Shown here: positions 54,891 through 64,000 of the stretch, one piece after another
Layout of the letters: every line of letters starts with the position of its first letter
How positions within the stretch are numbered: position 1 is the stretch's first letter
Origin: Mesorhizobium ciceri biovar biserrulae WSM1271
Lineage (GTDB): Bacteria > Pseudomonadota > Alphaproteobacteria > Rhizobiales > Rhizobiaceae
Reading direction: 5' to 3'
Assembly: GCF_000185905.1 (NCBI RefSeq)
Contig: NC_014918.1
Span: 1-64,000 of the forward strand
DNA: 64,000 nt
Position numbers and translations under genes: made by a program
The notes under the pieces: model-generated
Databases searched by the model: none
The model's input: the letters and a program-made list of their open reading frames with translations, nothing else
Told to the model about the DNA's origin: nothing

Positions 54891-55880
54891 ATGTTTTCAA
54901 ACCGGATAAAACTCGCCACACTGTTTGCGGCTGCCGCCCTGTCGCTGGCGGCATACAATAACGCACGCGCCAGGAAGGCCTTGGCTCCCCGTTCGAGGGG
55001 ACGCACTCTGAGGATCGATGGGGTGGACCTGAGTATCATCGAGAAAGGCAGCGGGCCTCCTTTGCTCCTGTTGCATGGCAATGGCTCGGTTGCGGAGGAT
55101 TTTGCGGTCAGCGGCGTGCTCGACCTGGCGAGTGCCAACCATCGGGTCCTCGCCTTCGACCGGCCAGGTTTCGGCGGAAGCTCGCGACCGGCTCGAAAGC
55201 GCTGGTCGGCGTGCGAGCAGGCCGATCTCTTCCACGAGGCCGCCGCCAAAATAGGCATTCACAAGTACCTCGTGCTCGGACATTCCTGGGGCGCGTGGAT
55301 CGCGCTGGAGATGGCCCGCAGGCACGCTCCCTCGGTCGCCGGCCTGGTCCTCGTCTCTGGATATTACTATCCCTCACCGAGGCTGGATCTCGCTCTTGCA
55401 GCACTACCGGCCATACCGCTGATGGGCTCGGCATTTCTTCACACCTTGCTGCCGCTCGCAGTAAGGCTCGGCTGGCCGTCGGCCATGCGAAAGATATTCC
55501 GGCCCGGGCCGATCTCGAACGTTTTTTCAGTGAGCACAAAGGAGGTCGCCAGCCGCCCCTCTCAGTTGCGCTCAGTCTGTGTGGAGACAGCCCTGATGCT
55601 CAGCGCGGCGCTGTTTACGAAGCCTAGCTATCGGGACATCGACGTGCCGACCGGAATCGTGGCTGGAGCAGGGGACAGGCTGTTCGACGCTCGGCGTGAA
55701 GCGGAACGCTTGCATGCCGAAATTTCAGGGTCACTGATGGAAATAATCCCGAATTCCGGGCACATGGCCCACCACAGTGACCCGCAGGCGGTGCTCGGAA
55801 TGATCGACAAGGTCACCTGTATGCCTCGTCCACCAAAAGAGGGTGGCAGCAGCGACGCGCTCTCGCCAGCTGCGCGCTGA
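54891..55880 (+). CDS. Alpha/beta hydrolase with N-terminal membrane segment
   Basis: 329 residues. A hydrophobic start (LATLFAAAALSLAAYNNA) gives a signal or anchor. The fold has LLLLHGNGSVAEDF (oxyanion hole HG), nucleophile Ser in LGHSWGAWIAL (about residue 132), Asp in VAGAGDRLFD and His in NSGHMAHH. Substrate unknown. It follows cphB by 127 bases on the same strand with AGGAG ahead; being in the cyanophycin operon is possible but not required. The final 15 residues look like a run-on. Confidence 0.8.
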   Translation: MFSNRIKLATLFAAAALSLAAYNNARARKALAPRSRGRTLRIDGVDLSIIEKGSGPPLLLLHGNGSVAEDFAVSGVLDLASANHRVLAFDRPGFGGSSRPARKRWSACEQADLFHEAAAKIGIHKYLVLGHSWGAWIALEMARRHAPSVAGLVLVSGYYYPSPRLDLALAALPAIPLMGSAFLHTLLPLAVRLGWPSAMRKIFRPGPISNVFSVSTKEVASRPSQLRSVCVETALMLSAALFTKPSYRDIDVPTGIVAGAGDRLFDARREAERLHAEISGSLMEIIPNSGHMAHHSDPQAVLGMIDKVTCMPRPPKEGGSSDALSPAAR

Positions 55881-56089
55881 CCATCATCGATCAGGGCAGC
55901 CTGCGCCTTGTCGTATTGGCAGCGCAGGGTACTTGCGCCGAGCCGGTTCGCCGGGCGTCGCCCATTGCCCCCAGGCTGAGAGCGCCCGACACCAAGCGGC
56001 CGAACTGCCTCCTGAAGGCACGGGTCACGCCGGCGATGGATCCGCAGCAGAGATCGCCGAATGAAAGGACTGCGGGAAACGCGGTCGCT

Positions 56090-56510
56090 GATTTGCTCAG
56101 GCCTGCCGGTAGATGTGGCCTTCGTCGACGGTGGTCAAACGGCGCGTATCTCGACTGCGGCCGGACGGCGACCTCGCCGAACCGCTCGGCAACACGATCG
56201 AGGCCCCGCGGCATGCGGGAGCGCCGTGCTCGGTGACGACAAGCTCGGGCTGCAATGCCGCAAGTTGCCACCGAAGTCGCCGACGATGCATTTCGAAGCC
56301 GTGCACGGGCGACGTGGATAGACGTGTCGTCGGCAATCAAAGTCCCGTCAGCCTCCCGCCACAGAGGTGCTCCGGCGATGGCCGGGAACCTGTGCAACCA
56401 TAGCCACCCGGTATGTAGGAACGGAACGAGGCAGTCTGCGGCTGGCTCCATCGCCGCCCATTTGTTAGGCGCAACGATGTTGCAGACCGTGACGAGGGAG
56501 ACGAAGTCCG
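56090..56510 (-). pseudogene. Probable MBL-fold hydrolase remnant
   Basis: One minus-strand frame reads QLAALQPELVVTEHGAPACRG, a typical late MBL-fold block with the metal His. Another reads DRVAERFGEVAVRPQSRYAP, then TTVDEGHIYRQA and stop. The usual HxHxDH core is not seen. The flanking 55881-56090 shows no supported gene. Confidence 0.4.
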
Positions 56511-56513
56511 GTG

Positions 56514-56996
56514 CTACAAGGCGAACCAATCGATCGAAGGCCGCGAAATCATCAGCCAGAAGATGGCGAGAACAGCCGCGAAGGCAGGAAAGCCGAACGC
56601 GAACCAGAGCCGAAACAAGGTGTCATAGCGTTGTGGTGGAGGTTGCTTCGCTGCCGCGGCCTGCATAGCGAGATTGCGCATCTCGATCTGCATCCACACG
56701 ACTGGAAGCCAGAACAGCCCGGTGATGAAGTAGAGCAGGATCGAAAGCACAATCCACCCCTCGGTCAGCGAATAGCCGGAATGCCAGGCGAGGAATGCAC
56801 CGGTGACAGGTTGGGCGACGACGGCGGTTGCAGTGAAGATGAAATCGGCGATCACGACGATGCGTGCGACCGCCGCGATGGTCGCGGAATTTCCGGTCCG
56901 GTGAGCGAGCAGCATGAAGAAGGCGATGCCGGCGCCGGTGCCCAGCAGCACGGCCGCGCCGACGACATGCAGGAACTTGAGCATGAAGTAGGTCAT
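56514..56996 (-). CDS. DUF2269 membrane protein
   Basis: 160 residues with four helices: MTYFMLKFLHVVGAAVLLGT, then FFMLLAHRTGNSATIAAVAR, VIADFIFTATAVVAQPVTGA, WIVLSILLYFITGLFWLPVV and a last helix near the end. The ATG overlaps the SDR stop by one base, giving a two-gene operon. A decayed second copy lies at 20060-20484. The longer open frame upstream to 57452 is antisense to nothing and is out of the SDR frame. Function unknown. Confidence 0.82.
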   Translation of the reverse strand: MTYFMLKFLHVVGAAVLLGTGAGIAFFMLLAHRTGNSATIAAVARIVVIADFIFTATAVVAQPVTGAFLAWHSGYSLTEGWIVLSILLYFITGLFWLPVVWMQIEMRNLAMQAAAAKQPPPQRYDTLFRLWFAFGFPAFAAVLAIFWLMISRPSIDWFAL

Positions 56997-58282
56997 CAGC
57001 GTTCCTCCAGGACCGCCAGCGCGACAAAATGCAGAACCAGGATCGGCAGGATCTTCAGGAATGGGCCGAGCGGCTCGTTCCACAGTTCTGGTCGCAGCAT
57101 GGTCCCCGCGATCGCATAGAAAAGAGCCACCGCAATCGCCCCGAACAGCCCCAGCCGACTGGTCGGTCGCCAGGCGATCAACGCGCCGACCGCCATGTCG
57201 GCCAGCGCTCCGGCGATGACCGCCGGTTCCGCCAGCGGACCGATGGCCGTGCCGACCAGCAAGTCGACCCCGCGGCGCCAGCCGGTGGTCACGGAAATGA
57301 TGCCGGTCATGATCCAGAAGAAGGGCAGGACAGTAAAGATCGCCGGCTTGACAAAATAGAGACGGGCGAACCATCGCTCCTGCACCGTCGCGGGATTGAG
57401 CTTTAGCGCCGCTTCGAGGCTGGATGGTTGGATCCCTGTCGCTGTGATCCACGCCTGCGGGTCGCCGACAGCGCCCCGCACGATTTCCTTGGCCGCATTG
57501 CTGCGCATCGGCGGTCGCCAGCCGAGCAGAGCCGCCGCATCGCCGACCCGGTACAGGCCGGCCGCGACGCTACCGGGCAGAGTGAACTCTCCAGCCGGTC
57601 TCGACCCGAGCCAGCGGCGGTAGAGGCCGACCACCTTGCTCATCGGCAGCGCTTCAGGTCCGGCAAGGTCAAGCGCAAGGTGCGATGCGCTATCGGGCCG
57701 GAGAAAATGCAGGACAGTGGCGATCACGTCATCCAACTGTACGACCTGAAGCCGACCCGTGCTGGGCATCACCGGCAACAGTGGCAATGCGGCCAGTCCG
57801 CGAAACAGCGCACTCGCGCCGAACGCCGGCCGGCCCAGCACGACCGACGGGCGCAGGATGACCCAGTCCAAATCGCGCGCCATCAACGCCTGGTCGCCAG
57901 CCAGCTTGGTGGCCGAGAAGGCGGACGGCTGCAGCCGATCGACCCCGATTGCCGAGAAGTGAATGACTTTTCTCACGCCTGCCTGCTCACAGGCGGCAAA
58001 GAGGGCCGATGCGCCGCCCGCATGCACTCCGCCAGTGCTTTCTTGCGTGCTGTCCTGCAGCACGCCGGCGCAGTTGACGACTGCATCGACGCCTATGAGG
58101 TGCGGGCTCCAGTCCTGCGTCCGCAGCGCCTTTGCCATGTCTAGCAAGACAGGCGGCAAGCCGGTGAAGGGCGCAGTGCCGGCACGATGCAGCACGCGAA
58201 CGATTTCATATCCATCGGCGGCCAGGCGCGCGCAAAGCGAAGCTCCAATCAGACCCGACGCGCCGGTGACGAGAACCCTCAC
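56996..58282 (-). CDS. NAD(P)-binding SDR fused to a DoxX-like membrane domain
   Basis: 428 residues. An extended short-chain dehydrogenase fold: VTGASGLIGASLCARLAADG, NCAGVLQD, VIHFSAIGVDR, FSATKLAGDQALM, DWVILRPSVVLG (to about residue 290). Then four helices of a DoxX-like domain (FVKPAIFTVLPFFWIMTGII onward). Such fusions are known in proteobacteria beside DUF2269 genes; substrate unknown. The active-site Tyr-x-x-x-Lys appears as FSATK. Confidence 0.85.
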   Translation of the reverse strand: MRVLVTGASGLIGASLCARLAADGYEIVRVLHRAGTAPFTGLPPVLLDMAKALRTQDWSPHLIGVDAVVNCAGVLQDSTQESTGGVHAGGASALFAACEQAGVRKVIHFSAIGVDRLQPSAFSATKLAGDQALMARDLDWVILRPSVVLGRPAFGASALFRGLAALPLLPVMPSTGRLQVVQLDDVIATVLHFLRPDSASHLALDLAGPEALPMSKVVGLYRRWLGSRPAGEFTLPGSVAAGLYRVGDAAALLGWRPPMRSNAAKEIVRGAVGDPQAWITATGIQPSSLEAALKLNPATVQERWFARLYFVKPAIFTVLPFFWIMTGIISVTTGWRRGVDLLVGTAIGPLAEPAVIAGALADMAVGALIAWRPTSRLGLFGAIAVALFYAIAGTMLRPELWNEPLGPFLKILPILVLHFVALAVLEER

Positions 58283-58716
58283 CTGGCACCTGAAAACTGC
58301 AGTGACAGTCGCGCCTCATCCTGTCTGCACGCGGAGCCGGACGAAACAGCGGTGTCGCTGCGATCGGGCCGCACGATCGAGCGATTCCGCGCGCCTCGCC
58401 GAGGGCAGATGGAAGCGAGCGTCGCGGCGCTGCTGGCGCGTCCGGCCAGAGCTCCGACAGTTTCGAGCAACGATATCGAGCGGAAGCTCGGGTTGATTGT
58501 TCCTTTGGTTTCTACCATGGGCGCTGATCCCAAGCTGCCACGGATGTTCCTGCAACCATTCATGGGCAAGGCGAGTTGTTCGCGCAGGAATGATCGCCTC
58601 GGACGGTTCGGTGCAACGACCGTATCAACTATTTGCTCATGCACGCAGCGCCAGCCAACCTGATCGACGGTGTCGATGGACTCGATCTCCCTCCCGCCCA
58701 ACGCGTTCAGCTAGAT
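58283..58716. other. Unassigned stretch, partly repeated near 20.5 kb
   Basis: No gene supported. About 90 bases (58595-58690) align with 20505-20600 with shared blocks GCCTCGGACGGTTC, GCTCATG and ACGCAGCGCCAG. In both places a DUF2269 gene lies on the same side, which supports an old duplication. Confidence 0.45.
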
Positions 58717-59241
58717 CTAAGCGGCATCTTGCAGCGCCCTTTCATTTACGTTGGTTTCTCCAAGCTGCGTCAACGCCTCGTCCGTTGCCTTCTCTTCGTC
58801 GAGCGTCTGCTGCAGCAGCGGAACCGCGTCATTCAAGCCGAGCAGCCTTGCCCAGGTTACCAATGTCCTATAACGGGCGATCTCATAATGCTCGACGGCC
58901 TGGGCAGCGGCAACAAGCCCGGCGTCGAGGGCCGGCGCCGCCTGGAACTCCTCCAGTATCTCCCCGCCCTCCTCAATGATGCCGTCGATCGCGGGACAGG
59001 TCTTGCCCTGCGCGCGCTTGCCGAAAATCTCGAACACCTGCTGCAGCCGCTCAACCTGACCCTCAGTCTCGTCGCGGTGCTTCTCGAACGCGGCGGTCAA
59101 CTCTTGCGATTCGGGACCCCTGGCCATTTTCTTGAGGGCACTTAAGATCTTACGCTCCGCGTAGTATATGTCCTTCAAGGCTTCGTAAAATAGATCTTCC
59201 AGGCCCTTTGTGCTGCTCTGGGCGCTTTTCTTCGTCGCCAT
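58717..59241 (-). CDS. YciE/DUF892 ferritin-like protein
   Basis: 174 residues. KGLEDLFYEALKDIYYAERK, then ELTAAFEKHRDETEGQVERL and VEHYEIARYRTLVTWARLLG give the Glu/His ligands of a DUF892 four-helix diiron bundle. Family members are stress-induced and may handle iron or peroxide. ATG 59239-59241 (MATKKSAQ) is 48 bases after the EcfG -10; an ATG eight codons upstream is possible. Confidence 0.9.
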   Translation of the reverse strand: MATKKSAQSSTKGLEDLFYEALKDIYYAERKILSALKKMARGPESQELTAAFEKHRDETEGQVERLQQVFEIFGKRAQGKTCPAIDGIIEEGGEILEEFQAAPALDAGLVAAAQAVEHYEIARYRTLVTWARLLGLNDAVPLLQQTLDEEKATDEALTQLGETNVNERALQDAA

Positions 59242-59288
59242 CTCCATGTCCCACTTCGAGTTCAATGCTTCGCGGCATATGCAGCTCT

Positions 59289-59313
59289 AACAACCAAGGC
59301 CATCGGTTGTTCC
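59289..59313 (-). promoter_or_regulatory. EcfG-type stress promoter of the YciE gene
   Basis: Minus strand GGAAC (59309-59313), 17 bases, GTT (59289-59291). Confidence 0.7.
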
Positions 59314-59791
59314 TCGCCCTCAAAGACATGGTGGGAACACGAGCAAGGACCGTGATCTCGCTCCGTTCTGGTCGGCACAACCGGCGCCATGTCGCCTCTG
59401 CGCCTGGCTAGCCTCGCGGCCGCTTGTCAAGCCGCCTGCCGCGCCTTAACCGGCGTTCTCGCCTATCGAAGTCGATTGCTGGTCACGCTTTCGCCGATCA
59501 ATGTTGATAAGACGGCGGTCGGGGCCCGCGGCGCCGGAACGACCTCTTCAGCGTTTTGTGGGCAAGCTGCTGTGAGACCAGATCGCGCGCTTTTCGGCAC
59601 ATATTGCAAGCCACAATGGTCGCTCGGCTGCCTCTGCCGGTCTAAACGGGACCCGGCCCGCGGCATGCCCGGATGGTTGAAGCGGATTGTTGAAAAGGTG
59701 TGTCGGGGTGAACTAGATCATCCGCCGCCATCGGTTGCGACGATCGAGCGACGATTGCTCCTACCGGCCGCCCGACCGCCGTTTCGCTTCT

Positions 59792-59926
59792 TCATCGATC
59801 CTGCGACCTGAGAATCTTGAGTGCCTCGTCCTTGGTGAGGCCGCACTTTCGGGCAAAGTAGTTCGCTTCGATGGCCCTTTCGCGATCCGTCCGAGACGCG
59901 GTGTTCTGCTTGGCCTTCTTGCCCAT
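59792..59926 (-). CDS. 44-residue rhizobial small protein
   Basis: MGKKAKQNTASRTDRERAIE then ANYFARKCGLTKDEALKILR: a basic start and a helical UBA-like or DUF3606-like helix pair. The pattern A..FA.K.GLT..EA..I is common in short rhizobial proteins. Too short for usual cut-offs. 59314-59791 and 59927-60315 hold nothing else I can support. Confidence 0.6.
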   Translation of the reverse strand: MGKKAKQNTASRTDRERAIEANYFARKCGLTKDEALKILRSQDR

Positions 59927-60315
59927 CGATGCTATCGCCTCGATTATATCGCCTGCTGGTGATCAAGCGCCTACGCCGTGGGAGGGCTCACGCGGGGATC
60001 GGGTCACCAATCTTGCAGCTCCGCTGCCTGGCTCGAACTGTGGTTTGGCGCCTGGCGCCGGACTTTGCTGTGGCCATTCGGGATCTGTCATCCCATCGCT
60101 GTGACCTGCAGACGAATGCAGAGCCTCAGCAGTTTTTTCGCCGCTTTCATCGTGGGTTAGTCCCGACAACATGTTCGTTCCAGTACCCGGAGGAAAACGT
60201 GCGCGACCAGTCTTTTCCCATCTGGAGGCGCTCATTGATGTGCGTCCCGACACGAATTTCACCCCTAGCGCGCCATGGCCTCGCGGATCGGCCACTGCGT
60301 CACTCGATGCAATAT

Positions 60316-60340
60316 GGAACAATCCTCGCAGGCGGATGTT
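60316..60340 (+). promoter_or_regulatory. EcfG-type stress promoter of the manganese catalase
   Basis: GGAAC (60316-60320), 17 bases, GTT (60338-60340), 30 bases before the ATG at 60370. Confidence 0.7.
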
Positions 60341-60369
60341 GGGCAACCCAACCCCCTGGAGGATTGCCA

Positions 60370-61338
60370 ATGTTCATGCACAACAAGCGCCTGCAATACA
60401 CCGTCCGCGTTTCGGAGCCTAATCCCCGCCTGGCCTGCATGATCATGGAACAATTCGGTGGCGCCGATGGTGAGCTTGCCGCGGCGATGCGCTATTTCAC
60501 GCAAGGCCTCGGCGAGGATGATCTTGGCCGTCGCGACATGTTGCTCGACATAGCCACTGAAGAACTCAGCCACCTTGAGGTGGTGGGATCGATCGTCACC
60601 ATGCTGAACAAGGGGCTCAAGGCACAACTTGCCGAAGGCCAGATGAAAGAAGCGGACCTTTATGTGATGATCGGCGCCAGCGGTACGACAGCCAAGGAAT
60701 CCATCCTGTTTGGCGGTGCTCCCGCGCTGTGCGACTCAGCCGGCGTTCCCTGGACCGCGGCCTATGTCGACTCACGCGGTGAACCTACCGTGGATTTGCG
60801 GTCGAACATCGCCGCTGAAGCGCGCGCCAAGATCGTTTACGAACGCCTCATCCACATCACCGATGATCCGGGCATCAAGGACGCGCTCGGCTTCCTGATG
60901 ACACGCGAGATCGCTCATCAAAAGTCATTTGAGAAAGCACTCTACGCCATCGAAAACAATTTCCCGTCAGGCAAGCTCCCGGGCATCGAGAGGTACGCCA
61001 GCATGTACGTCAACACCTCTCAAGGTGACGGCGATACCAATGGTCCATGGAATTCCGGCGAAGAGTGGGATCGGATCGATGACCTTGAAGAGGTGATGCC
61101 CGTCGACGGCGGAGACGGCTTGGCAACCGTCAAAATGGGCGCCAGAGACATGAAGGTGGTGGCCAAGATGGCCGACCGTACTCTTTCTGATCCGGCGTCC
61201 GATCCGATCACGGGCGCTGATCTAGGTGCCGGTCCGGGAGCTGGCCGAACCAAGAACGCGGATTTTGGCGGCGCGGCAAGCATTCAGGAGGCCCCGGCCG
61301 TGGCCGAGGCTGCTGTCAAACGCGCACGTAAGCGTTAG
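60370..61338 (+). CDS. Manganese catalase
   Basis: 322 residues. The ferritin-like core has EQFGGADGELAAAMRYFTQG, ATEELSHLEVVGSIVTML, AEARAKIVYERLIHIT and TREIAHQKSFEKAL, supplying Glu and His ligands to the dimanganese centre. It breaks down hydrogen peroxide without haem. The tail is Ala/Lys-rich. ATG 60370 follows GGAGG; the frame open from 59929 is not coding upstream. Strong stress promoter. Confidence 0.95.
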   Translation: MFMHNKRLQYTVRVSEPNPRLACMIMEQFGGADGELAAAMRYFTQGLGEDDLGRRDMLLDIATEELSHLEVVGSIVTMLNKGLKAQLAEGQMKEADLYVMIGASGTTAKESILFGGAPALCDSAGVPWTAAYVDSRGEPTVDLRSNIAAEARAKIVYERLIHITDDPGIKDALGFLMTREIAHQKSFEKALYAIENNFPSGKLPGIERYASMYVNTSQGDGDTNGPWNSGEEWDRIDDLEEVMPVDGGDGLATVKMGARDMKVVAKMADRTLSDPASDPITGADLGAGPGAGRTKNADFGGAASIQEAPAVAEAAVKRARKR

Positions 61339-61463
61339 TTTGGACTGACCTCATTGCGGGCAACTATGTTCGGGTCAGGAAGCTAACGACGAAAGCAGGG
61401 CATCCGACTGGCAGCAGCGGACTGGCCGGAGTGCTCGCTATTTGTTGAGTGGGTGAAGCACAT

Positions 61464-62513
61464 ATGGCCACCGCCGCACCACGATCAGAGTCGGAACATG
61501 CGGGGCAGTCGGAGAAGGTCCGTGCCTACGGTTGCGAGAACCGGTGCATTGTCGCAATCGGAGCCTCGGCGGGGGGCCTCGACGCGCTGAAGAGACTTGT
61601 CAGGGATATTTCGCCGGACATTCCGGCGGCCCTCCTCATCGTACAGCACGTCGGTCTCACGAGTTACCTCGGCGACATTCTCGGTCGCGCTGCCAACATG
61701 CCGGTAGCGAATGCCGCCAGCGGCACGAAGGTCAGAAACGGGCACATCTTCGTTGCACCGCCCGGAGCTCACCTGCTTTTACATGATGATCACATGCTGC
61801 TGCGGCGCGGGCCGCGGGAGAATTTGGCGCGCCCTGCCATCGATCCCCTTTTTCGATCAGCGGCCTGCAGCTTTGGCGGCAGCGTGATTGGTGTCGTGCT
61901 CACGGGCAGCCTCTCCGACGGGACCGCCGGCTTGCGCGCCATCAAGATTTGCGGAGGGGTCAGCGTGGTCCAAGATCCCGACGACGCTGCAGTACCCGAT
62001 ATGCCGCTGAGCGCCTTGCAGAATGTGGAAGTCGACCATTGCGTCGCCCTGTCCGAAATGGCTGGCCTGTTGCGCAGGCTTGCGTCCGAACTCGCAGGGC
62101 CGACACCAGAAATCCCGCCTGTCATCCGCCTTGAGGCTGCGATTGCTGCTCAGGAGCACAGCACAATGGAACAGACAGAACGCCAGCTTGGCATCCCCTC
62201 GATATTTGTCTGCCCCGAATGTCACGGACCGCTTTGGGAGATCGAAGACGGGCCGATTACCCGTTACCGTTGTCACACCGGACATGCATTCGGAGCGGAC
62301 GTTTTGATGCAGGCCCAGGCGGACGATGCGGAACAGGCCCTTTGGAGCCTTCTAAGAGCGCACCAGCAGCGGGCCGAGTTGGCGAAACGGACGGCGAAAC
62401 GAGAAGCCGCTCGGGAAAGACATAGCTTGGCCAGCCAAATGGCTACGCGGGCCGCGGAACACGAAGCCGACGCGAAGCTTATTGAAGAAATTATCCATCG
62501 TCGAAGGCCGTGA
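61464..62513 (+). CDS. Stand-alone CheB-type methylesterase domain with zinc ribbon
   Basis: 349 residues. The CheB catalytic domain has Ser (IGASAGGLDAL), His (LIVQHVGLTS) and Asp (LTGSLSDGTAGLRA). It lacks the receiver domain of classical CheB. A zinc-ribbon-like segment follows: CPECHGPLWEIEDGPITRYR, then CHTGHAF, and a helical tail with many Arg/Ala. Such proteins occur outside chemotaxis operons and may act in stress or phosphorelay signalling; no che gene is nearby. ATG 61464 chosen; GTG 61453 is an alternative. Confidence 0.82.
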   Translation: MATAAPRSESEHAGQSEKVRAYGCENRCIVAIGASAGGLDALKRLVRDISPDIPAALLIVQHVGLTSYLGDILGRAANMPVANAASGTKVRNGHIFVAPPGAHLLLHDDHMLLRRGPRENLARPAIDPLFRSAACSFGGSVIGVVLTGSLSDGTAGLRAIKICGGVSVVQDPDDAAVPDMPLSALQNVEVDHCVALSEMAGLLRRLASELAGPTPEIPPVIRLEAAIAAQEHSTMEQTERQLGIPSIFVCPECHGPLWEIEDGPITRYRCHTGHAFGADVLMQAQADDAEQALWSLLRAHQQRAELAKRTAKREAARERHSLASQMATRAAEHEADAKLIEEIIHRRRP

Positions 62514-63426
62514 CAAAACATACGCCCCGACAACCATGAACTTATTTCGGTCCGGGGCTCACGGTTACCGGGTTGGCGGCGTCACTTGCCGGAGACCATG
62601 ATCCCACAGAGACAGCAAGGGTGTCGGCAAAGAACGATATTAGGTCACATCAGCGTCAGGCGGACGTCGCGCAGGGCATTCAACAGAAATTCCGAACCAT
62701 CTCCACCCCGCTCCAAAACGCCAACTTCAGCAGAAATGCTGGGAATTGCCAAGCCTCGGCTATCCGGAACAAAATACCCGACAGCAGCTTTGGCCACGAG
62801 CTAACGCTCGTGTCGCGGGTTCACCAATTGAAGTATGGCGCCGCCGACGAATGCGGCCTCGGCCGCCTGGAGAAACCCGATGTTTACAGATAAGATTGCT
62901 GCAAGAGGTCTGCAATGCTGGTCGAGCAATATGTCGAATCCAGAAAAAGGCGACATGACGTCATTTCTACCTCGACGGCAGAAGCCGCCATTCGGGAGGG
63001 TGCTCCCGAATGGGCAGATTTCCGGAAGAGCCTTTCAGATAATTGCGGGAAACCGTGTGCAAAAATCGCACACGAAAGTTTCTTTTTTCGTTCCCACGAC
63101 ACTGCAGCCGACAGTCATTCGGACATACTTTTGCCGACGACATTGGCCGCTTTTTCGCCGACGTTCGCTGCGTTATCCGTGGGGCCGCAATGTCGCCGCC
63201 AATTCCCCTGGGGTTCCTGGAAGCTTTTCGAACTTTCTGGGTCGCGCGGCAGCCCAAATTGCGGGTGCTCATGGACAAAGTAGGATTGATTCGGCTTTCC
63301 ATGGCTTTGAAGGATCAACCCCCTGGCACGTCGCGCCCGATAGCGCAACGCCATTACTTCCACCCGCTCGCGCTCGACGCCGCCCGCTCGCCGCTCCGTC
63401 TGAAGTAAGTCCTCACCTCTAAACAG
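62514..63426. other. 900-base stretch without a supported gene
   Basis: Short frames on both strands show no family likeness. A perfect 11-base hairpin, CCATTCGGGAG with CTCCCGAATGG, lies at 62988-63013 with a four-base loop but no T-run. Confidence 0.4.
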
Positions 63427-64000
63427 CTACGGCATGTCTTCGCTGTTTCGGCCATGCATGTTGGAGCCGTGCATGAAGGACTGGATTTCGTCCAGATCGA
63501 TCTTGCCATCACCATTCTCGTCGATGTTGCTGAAGATCCTGCCGACCCCGCCTTCAACCTCGTTCTGGGACAATGAACCGTCGCCATCCGTGTCCAACAG
63601 TCCAAACACCAGTCGCATGCCGGCACCGCGCATCATTTGGTGACCACGGTGTCGAGCCATTCTGTGTCCTCTGCCCCAGTCGCCACGATTTAGCCAATGG
63701 TCGCCATGACGGCTAGCTTCATCGGGGCGGTCAGCATCCTTGATGCGGCCGTCCTGGTTCATGTAGCGATCTTCCTCATCGCGGAAACCTTCCTCAGAAC
63801 CGCGATCCTGCTTCATTCTCTCCCGGACCGCTTGCTCAACCATCTGGCGGATCATTTCGCGTGTTGGTCCGTCCGCTTGTCGGTTGATATCCGGCAACTG
63901 CCCGCCGACCGGCTGTTCGGTGGCCGGAGGGGGTGCGGGTGTCGAGGGGGCCGGTGTTCCGCTTGTCTGGGCCAACGCGGGGAAGGTCAGAGCTATGAAA
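63427..64000 (-). CDS. Secreted EF-hand protein, N-terminus beyond window
   Basis: 191 residues visible. Frame at the window edge reads [16 protein letters not shown], the end of a signal peptide, so the start lies past 64000. A Pro-rich segment is followed by [33 protein letters not shown] and two EF-hands: [16 protein letters not shown] and [18 protein letters not shown], both with complete Asp/Asn/Glu calcium ligands. It probably binds calcium in the periplasm. A broken copy lies at 19572-20011. Confidence 0.85.
   Translation of the reverse strand, partial: FIALTFPALAQTSGTPAPSTPAPPPATEQPVGGQLPDINRQADGPTREMIRQMVEQAVRERMKQDRGSEEGFRDEEDRYMNQDGRIKDADRPDEASRHGDHWLNRGDWGRGHRMARHRGHQMMRGAGMRLVFGLLDTDGDGSLSQNEVEGGVGRIFSNIDENGDGKIDLDEIQSFMHGSNMHGRNSEDMP

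Noticed and set aside
53615..55258. 547-residue minus-strand open frame
   Set aside because: Crosses three well-supported opposite-strand genes; a GC-driven shadow.
55891..56529. 212-residue minus-strand protein
   Set aside because: Recognisable MBL-fold pieces lie in two different frames, so the long frame is not the gene.
56997..57452. Upstream extension of the DUF2269 frame
   Set aside because: Overlaps SDR coding on the same strand in another frame; homology starts at MTYFMLKF.
59929..60369. 147-residue upstream extension of the manganese catalase
   Set aside because: Contains the promoter and ribosome site; family proteins start at MFMHNKR.

Overview
The window reads as chromosome or symbiosis-island DNA of a Rhizobiales alphaproteobacterium, most like Mesorhizobium. 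It is GC-rich with dense short operons. It carries a rhizobial fix gene set under an FnrN-type regulator, many small proteins typical of rhizobia, and promoter motifs of the alphaproteobacterial general stress sigma factor EcfG (RpoE2). No species can be named from the sequence alone. No rRNA, tRNA, CRISPR array or intact transposase was seen.

Region 1 (1-14 kb) is a micro-oxic and denitrification block. It holds a b561-type cytochrome, nirK with nirV, fixGHIS, fixNOQP (cbb3 oxidase), a hemerythrin-like protein, fnrN and hemN. Three perfect TTGA-N6-TCAA boxes lie before fixG, before fixN and between fnrN and hemN. A different TTGCG-N4-CGCAA palindrome precedes nirK. Low oxygen is thus predicted to switch on the oxidase, its metal-loading and assembly genes and anaerobic haem synthesis together, while nirK answers to an NO-type regulator encoded elsewhere.

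Region 2 (14-22 kb) is worn. It contains a TadG-like fragment, a decayed FMN-dependent hydroxy-acid oxidase, a methyltransferase, a zinc alcohol/formaldehyde dehydrogenase with a partner membrane protein, and degraded copies of genes that are intact at 56-58 and 63-64 kb (DUF2269 and EF-hand).

Region 3 (22.5-28.5 kb) is surface structure: a glycine-rich repeat protein and a Csu-type chaperone-usher operon (SCPU pilin, chaperone, usher, two-domain tip). The first pilin has a frameshift at its C-terminus.

Region 4 (28.6-38.6 kb) has small rhizobial proteins, an SPW-repeat membrane protein, a second omega-like RNA polymerase subunit next to an NDUFS4-like fusion protein, two Hsp20 genes behind an RpoH promoter and a ROSE-like RNA thermometer, a DegP protease and a diguanylate cyclase.

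Region 5 (38.8-64 kb) looks like a general-stress island. GGAAC-N17/18-GTT promoters precede ku, the KTSC protein, a DUF2243 operon, an orphan ctaD, a small operon with an SdhD-like anchor, the cyanophycin operon (cphA-iaaA-cphB-hydrolase), a YciE-type ferritin-like protein and a manganese catalase. It also holds an ATP-dependent DNA ligase, an SRAP abasic-site protein, an entericidin, a 33-residue RiPP-like precursor, a stand-alone CheB-type protein and an EF-hand protein cut by the window end. Together these genes suggest a stationary-phase or desiccation programme of DNA end joining, peroxide removal, alternative respiration and nitrogen storage.
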